From Tannerella sp. (GTDB lineage: Bacteria > Bacteroidota > Bacteroidia > Bacteroidales > Tannerellaceae): a DNA stretch of 6,472 nucleotides. The notes under the pieces are model-generated. The model saw only the letters and a list, made by a program, of their open reading frames with translations, was not told the origin of the DNA and did not search any database. Every line of letters begins with the position of its first letter. Position 1 is the first letter of the stretch. The DNA is taken from contig JAITHS010000223.1 in the NCBI GenBank assembly GCA_031279875.1, positions 1 to 6,472 on the forward strand, written 5' to 3'. Made by a program: the position numbers and the translations under genes. Shown here piece after piece: positions 5,303 to 6,472 of this stretch.

Positions 5303-6067
5303 ATGACAAATTTGAAATCATTGACCGACGAATCGTTGGTCGAACTGTACGCATTAGGAGATAACTCCGCTTTTGATGTCTTGTTGAGCCGATACCAGAA
5401 AAGTGTCCACTCCTACATCTATTATATCGTTCGTAACGAAGACCTTACGGAAGATATCTTTCAAGATACCTTTCTTAAAGTTATCACAACAATCAAACAG
5501 GGACGCTATACCGAAAACGGTAAGTTTAAAGCCTGGATCATGCGCATAGCACATAACCTCATCATCGACACCTTCCGCCAAGAACGTAACGAGAACACTA
5601 TCTCAAACGACGAAGTAGAAGGCGACCTCTTCAACGACAGAACGATGAGCGACACTAACATTGAAGACGAGATGATACGCGAACAGGTATATGATGACGT
5701 GCGCAAATTAGTACGCCATTTGCCTGACAACCAGCGCGAAGTTCTTGAAATGCGCTACTATCAGGACATGAGCTTTAAGGAAATAGCCGACGTTACCGGA
5801 GTAAGCATCAACACCGCCCTCGGACGTATGCGCTACGCCATCATCAACATGCGCCGCATGGTCGATGACCATCATATCGAACTGACGCTGTACACAAACC
5901 GTTCCCCAAACCCTTCTTCCCCAAACCCTTCTTCCCCAAACCCTTCTTCCCCAAACCCTTCTTCCCCAAACCCTTGCAGCGGTTTTAAACCCTGCAAGTG
6001 GTTGAAGTTTGCTTCTTCCCAAAAGCAAAACCGCTGGCAGGGTTTAAAACCACTGCAAGGGTTGTAA
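5303..6067 (+). CDS. ECF-type RNA polymerase sigma factor with repeat-derived C-terminal extension
   Basis: Residues 22-95 are sigma region 2 (LLSRYQKSVHSYIYYIV, then DIFQDTFLKV for core binding, then FKAWIMRIAHNLIIDTFRQ for -10 recognition and melting). Residues 130-187 are region 4 (LPDNQREVLEMRYYQDMSFK, then the helix-turn-helix EIADVTGVSINTALGRMRYA). There is no region 3, as expected for an ECF (RpoE-like) factor. Such proteins usually end around residue 190-200. Here the frame continues from about residue 200 through five SPNPS units encoded by a 15-bp repeat, then through 35-bp dyad elements (CSGFKPCKW and GLKPLQGL) to a stop at 6065-6067. The tail is very probably not ancestral. No anti-sigma gene is adjacent. 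The gene is convergent with pnp. Its target genes cannot be read from the window. Confidence 0.92.
   Translation: MTNLKSLTDESLVELYALGDNSAFDVLLSRYQKSVHSYIYYIVRNEDLTEDIFQDTFLKVITTIKQGRYTENGKFKAWIMRIAHNLIIDTFRQERNENTISNDEVEGDLFNDRTMSDTNIEDEMIREQVYDDVRKLVRHLPDNQREVLEMRYYQDMSFKEIADVTGVSINTALGRMRYAIINMRRMVDDHHIELTLYTNRSPNPSSPNPSSPNPSSPNPSSPNPCSGFKPCKWLKFASSQKQNRWQGLKPLQGL
5902..5976 (+). repeat. 15-bp tandem repeat, five units (TTCCCCAAACCCTTC)
   Basis: Five consecutive units start at 5902, 5917, 5932, 5947 and 5962. The first four are identical and the fifth differs only in its last base, where it runs into the dyad element. In the sigma factor frame each unit encodes SPNPS, so change in copy number keeps the frame. 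Confidence 0.92.
5969..6063. repeat. Large inverted repeat made of two opposed 35-bp dyad elements (copies 2 and 3)
   Basis: Copy 2 (5969-6003, starts AACCCTTGCAGCGG) is the reverse complement of copy 3 (6029-6063, starts AACCGCTGGCAGGG) at 32 of 35 positions. The 25-base spacer carries TTTGCTT (6008-6014), which pairs with AAGCAAA (6023-6029). The whole unit can fold into one long hairpin or cruciform. It lies inside the 3' end of the sigma factor reading frame and faces the 3' end of pnp. Confidence 0.85.
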
Positions 6068-6153
6068 GCACAAAACCGTTTGCAGGGTTTATAACCGCTG
6101 CAAGGGTTGTAAGCACAAAACCGCTTGCAGGGTTTAAAACCACTGCAAGGGTT
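6029..6153. repeat. Tandem array of 35-bp dyad elements (copies 3-5, 45-bp period)
   Basis: Copies start at 6029, 6074 and 6119, exactly 45 bases apart, joined by a nearly constant 10-base linker GTAAGCACAA. The last copy equals the isolated copy at 911-945. The middle copy differs at three positions (GTTTG, TATAA, CCGCTG). On the minus strand, reading away from pnp, each copy gives a CTTGCAG/CTGCAAG hairpin followed by GGTTTT, so the array may also terminate pnp transcripts. Confidence 0.88.
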
Positions 6154-6169
6154 GTTGTAAAAAATCCGT

Positions 6170-6472
6170 TTAATATCTGTTATTACGGTGGTCGTCGTTA
6201 CGCGGCCCGCGATTTCCGCCACCACCACCGAAATTACCTCTGTCACCGCCTTCACGACGCGGCGGTCTTGCAGGGCGTTCGGGGCGTTCTACGTAGCCTT
6301 CCGGTTTCGGTATCAGGGCGCGGCGGGAGAGTTTGAACTTGCCCGTTTTCGGGTCTATATCAACGAGTTTGACGGTTATAGCATCGCCTTCGTTCAAGCC
6401 GGTTTCTTCGACCGTTTCGAGGCGTTTCCAGTCCATTTCGGAGATGTGCAGCAAGCCGTCTTTGCCGGGCAT
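6170..6472 (-). CDS. pnp: Polyribonucleotide nucleotidyltransferase (PNPase), C-terminal end, partial
   Basis: The last 100 residues of a protein that continues beyond the right edge. Methionine at the edge ([17 protein letters not shown]) is internal, because this is the middle of an S1 RNA-binding domain. Residues 1-54 of the fragment (GLLHISE, then [20 protein letters not shown]) match the S1 domain at the C-terminus of bacterial PNPase, which normally exceeds 690 residues. PNPase is a phosphate-dependent 3'-5' exoribonuclease acting in mRNA turnover. Residues 55-100 form a basic Pro/Arg- then Gly/Asn/Arg-rich tail ([20 protein letters not shown]), resembling RGG-type RNA-binding tails seen in Bacteroidota PNPases. 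The stop lies 17 bases from the dyad-element array, and the gene converges on the sigma factor gene. Confidence 0.92.
   Translation of the reverse strand: MPGKDGLLHISEMDWKRLETVEETGLNEGDAITVKLVDIDPKTGKFKLSRRALIPKPEGYVERPERPARPPRREGGDRGNFGGGGGNRGPRNDDHRNNRY

Noticed and set aside
6029..6153. CRISPR array
   Set aside because: The units are regularly spaced at 45 bp, but the linker between them is nearly the same 10-base sequence rather than unique spacers, there are only three copies, and no cas gene is near.
5998..6336. Plus-strand frame of 112 residues and minus-strand frame 5872-6255 with KPCKRF repeats
   Set aside because: They are translations of the 35-bp element array, and they overlap the pnp 3' end or the sigma gene in the wrong strand or frame.

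Overview
The window looks like chromosome from a member of the Bacteroidales (Bacteroidota). The evidence is three promoter-like sites of the Bacteroidota type (TTTG or a near match, 19-20 bases, then TAnnTTTG), mostly A/T-rich leaders without a Shine-Dalgarno sequence, and homologues typical of the group: a NagB, an OmpP1/FadL-type outer membrane protein, an ECF sigma factor and a PNPase with a basic Gly/Arg-rich tail. The species cannot be named from sequence alone.

Layout. (1) Positions 1-554 are a junction of two broken genes. A minus-strand transposase fragment runs off the left edge and has no start codon in the window. Directly abutting it is the C-terminal part of a plus-strand DNA methyltransferase that has lost its N-terminal half. 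(2) Positions 555-1081 hold no gene but are crowded with repeats: a terminator-like hairpin, a 69-bp REP-like palindrome with a separate half copy, a 7-bp tandem repeat, one copy of a 35-bp dyad element and a 24-bp direct repeat that runs into the nagB promoter. (3) Positions 1082-5121 carry, all on the plus strand, nagB, a secreted low-complexity protein and an OmpP1/FadL-type outer membrane protein. The secreted protein has its own promoter and an unusually strong Shine-Dalgarno sequence, and it may be co-transcribed with the outer membrane gene. (4) Positions 5303-6067 encode an ECF sigma factor whose frame runs through a 15-bp tandem repeat and two 35-bp dyad elements, giving it a foreign-looking tail of about 57 residues. 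(5) Positions 5969-6153 are an array of four 35-bp dyad elements between the sigma gene and the convergent 3' end of pnp, which leaves the window on the right.

The conserved genes are ordinary: amino-sugar catabolism, envelope, sigma factor and RNA turnover. The unusual content is the repeat islands on both sides of this block, which share the 35-bp dyad element, and the way those repeats have entered functional sequence (the C-terminus of the sigma factor and probably the nagB promoter). The tandem-repeat architecture of the secreted Tyr/Trp-, TGNRS- and Ser/Arg-rich protein is the second point of interest. I see no defence system, CRISPR array or complete mobile element.
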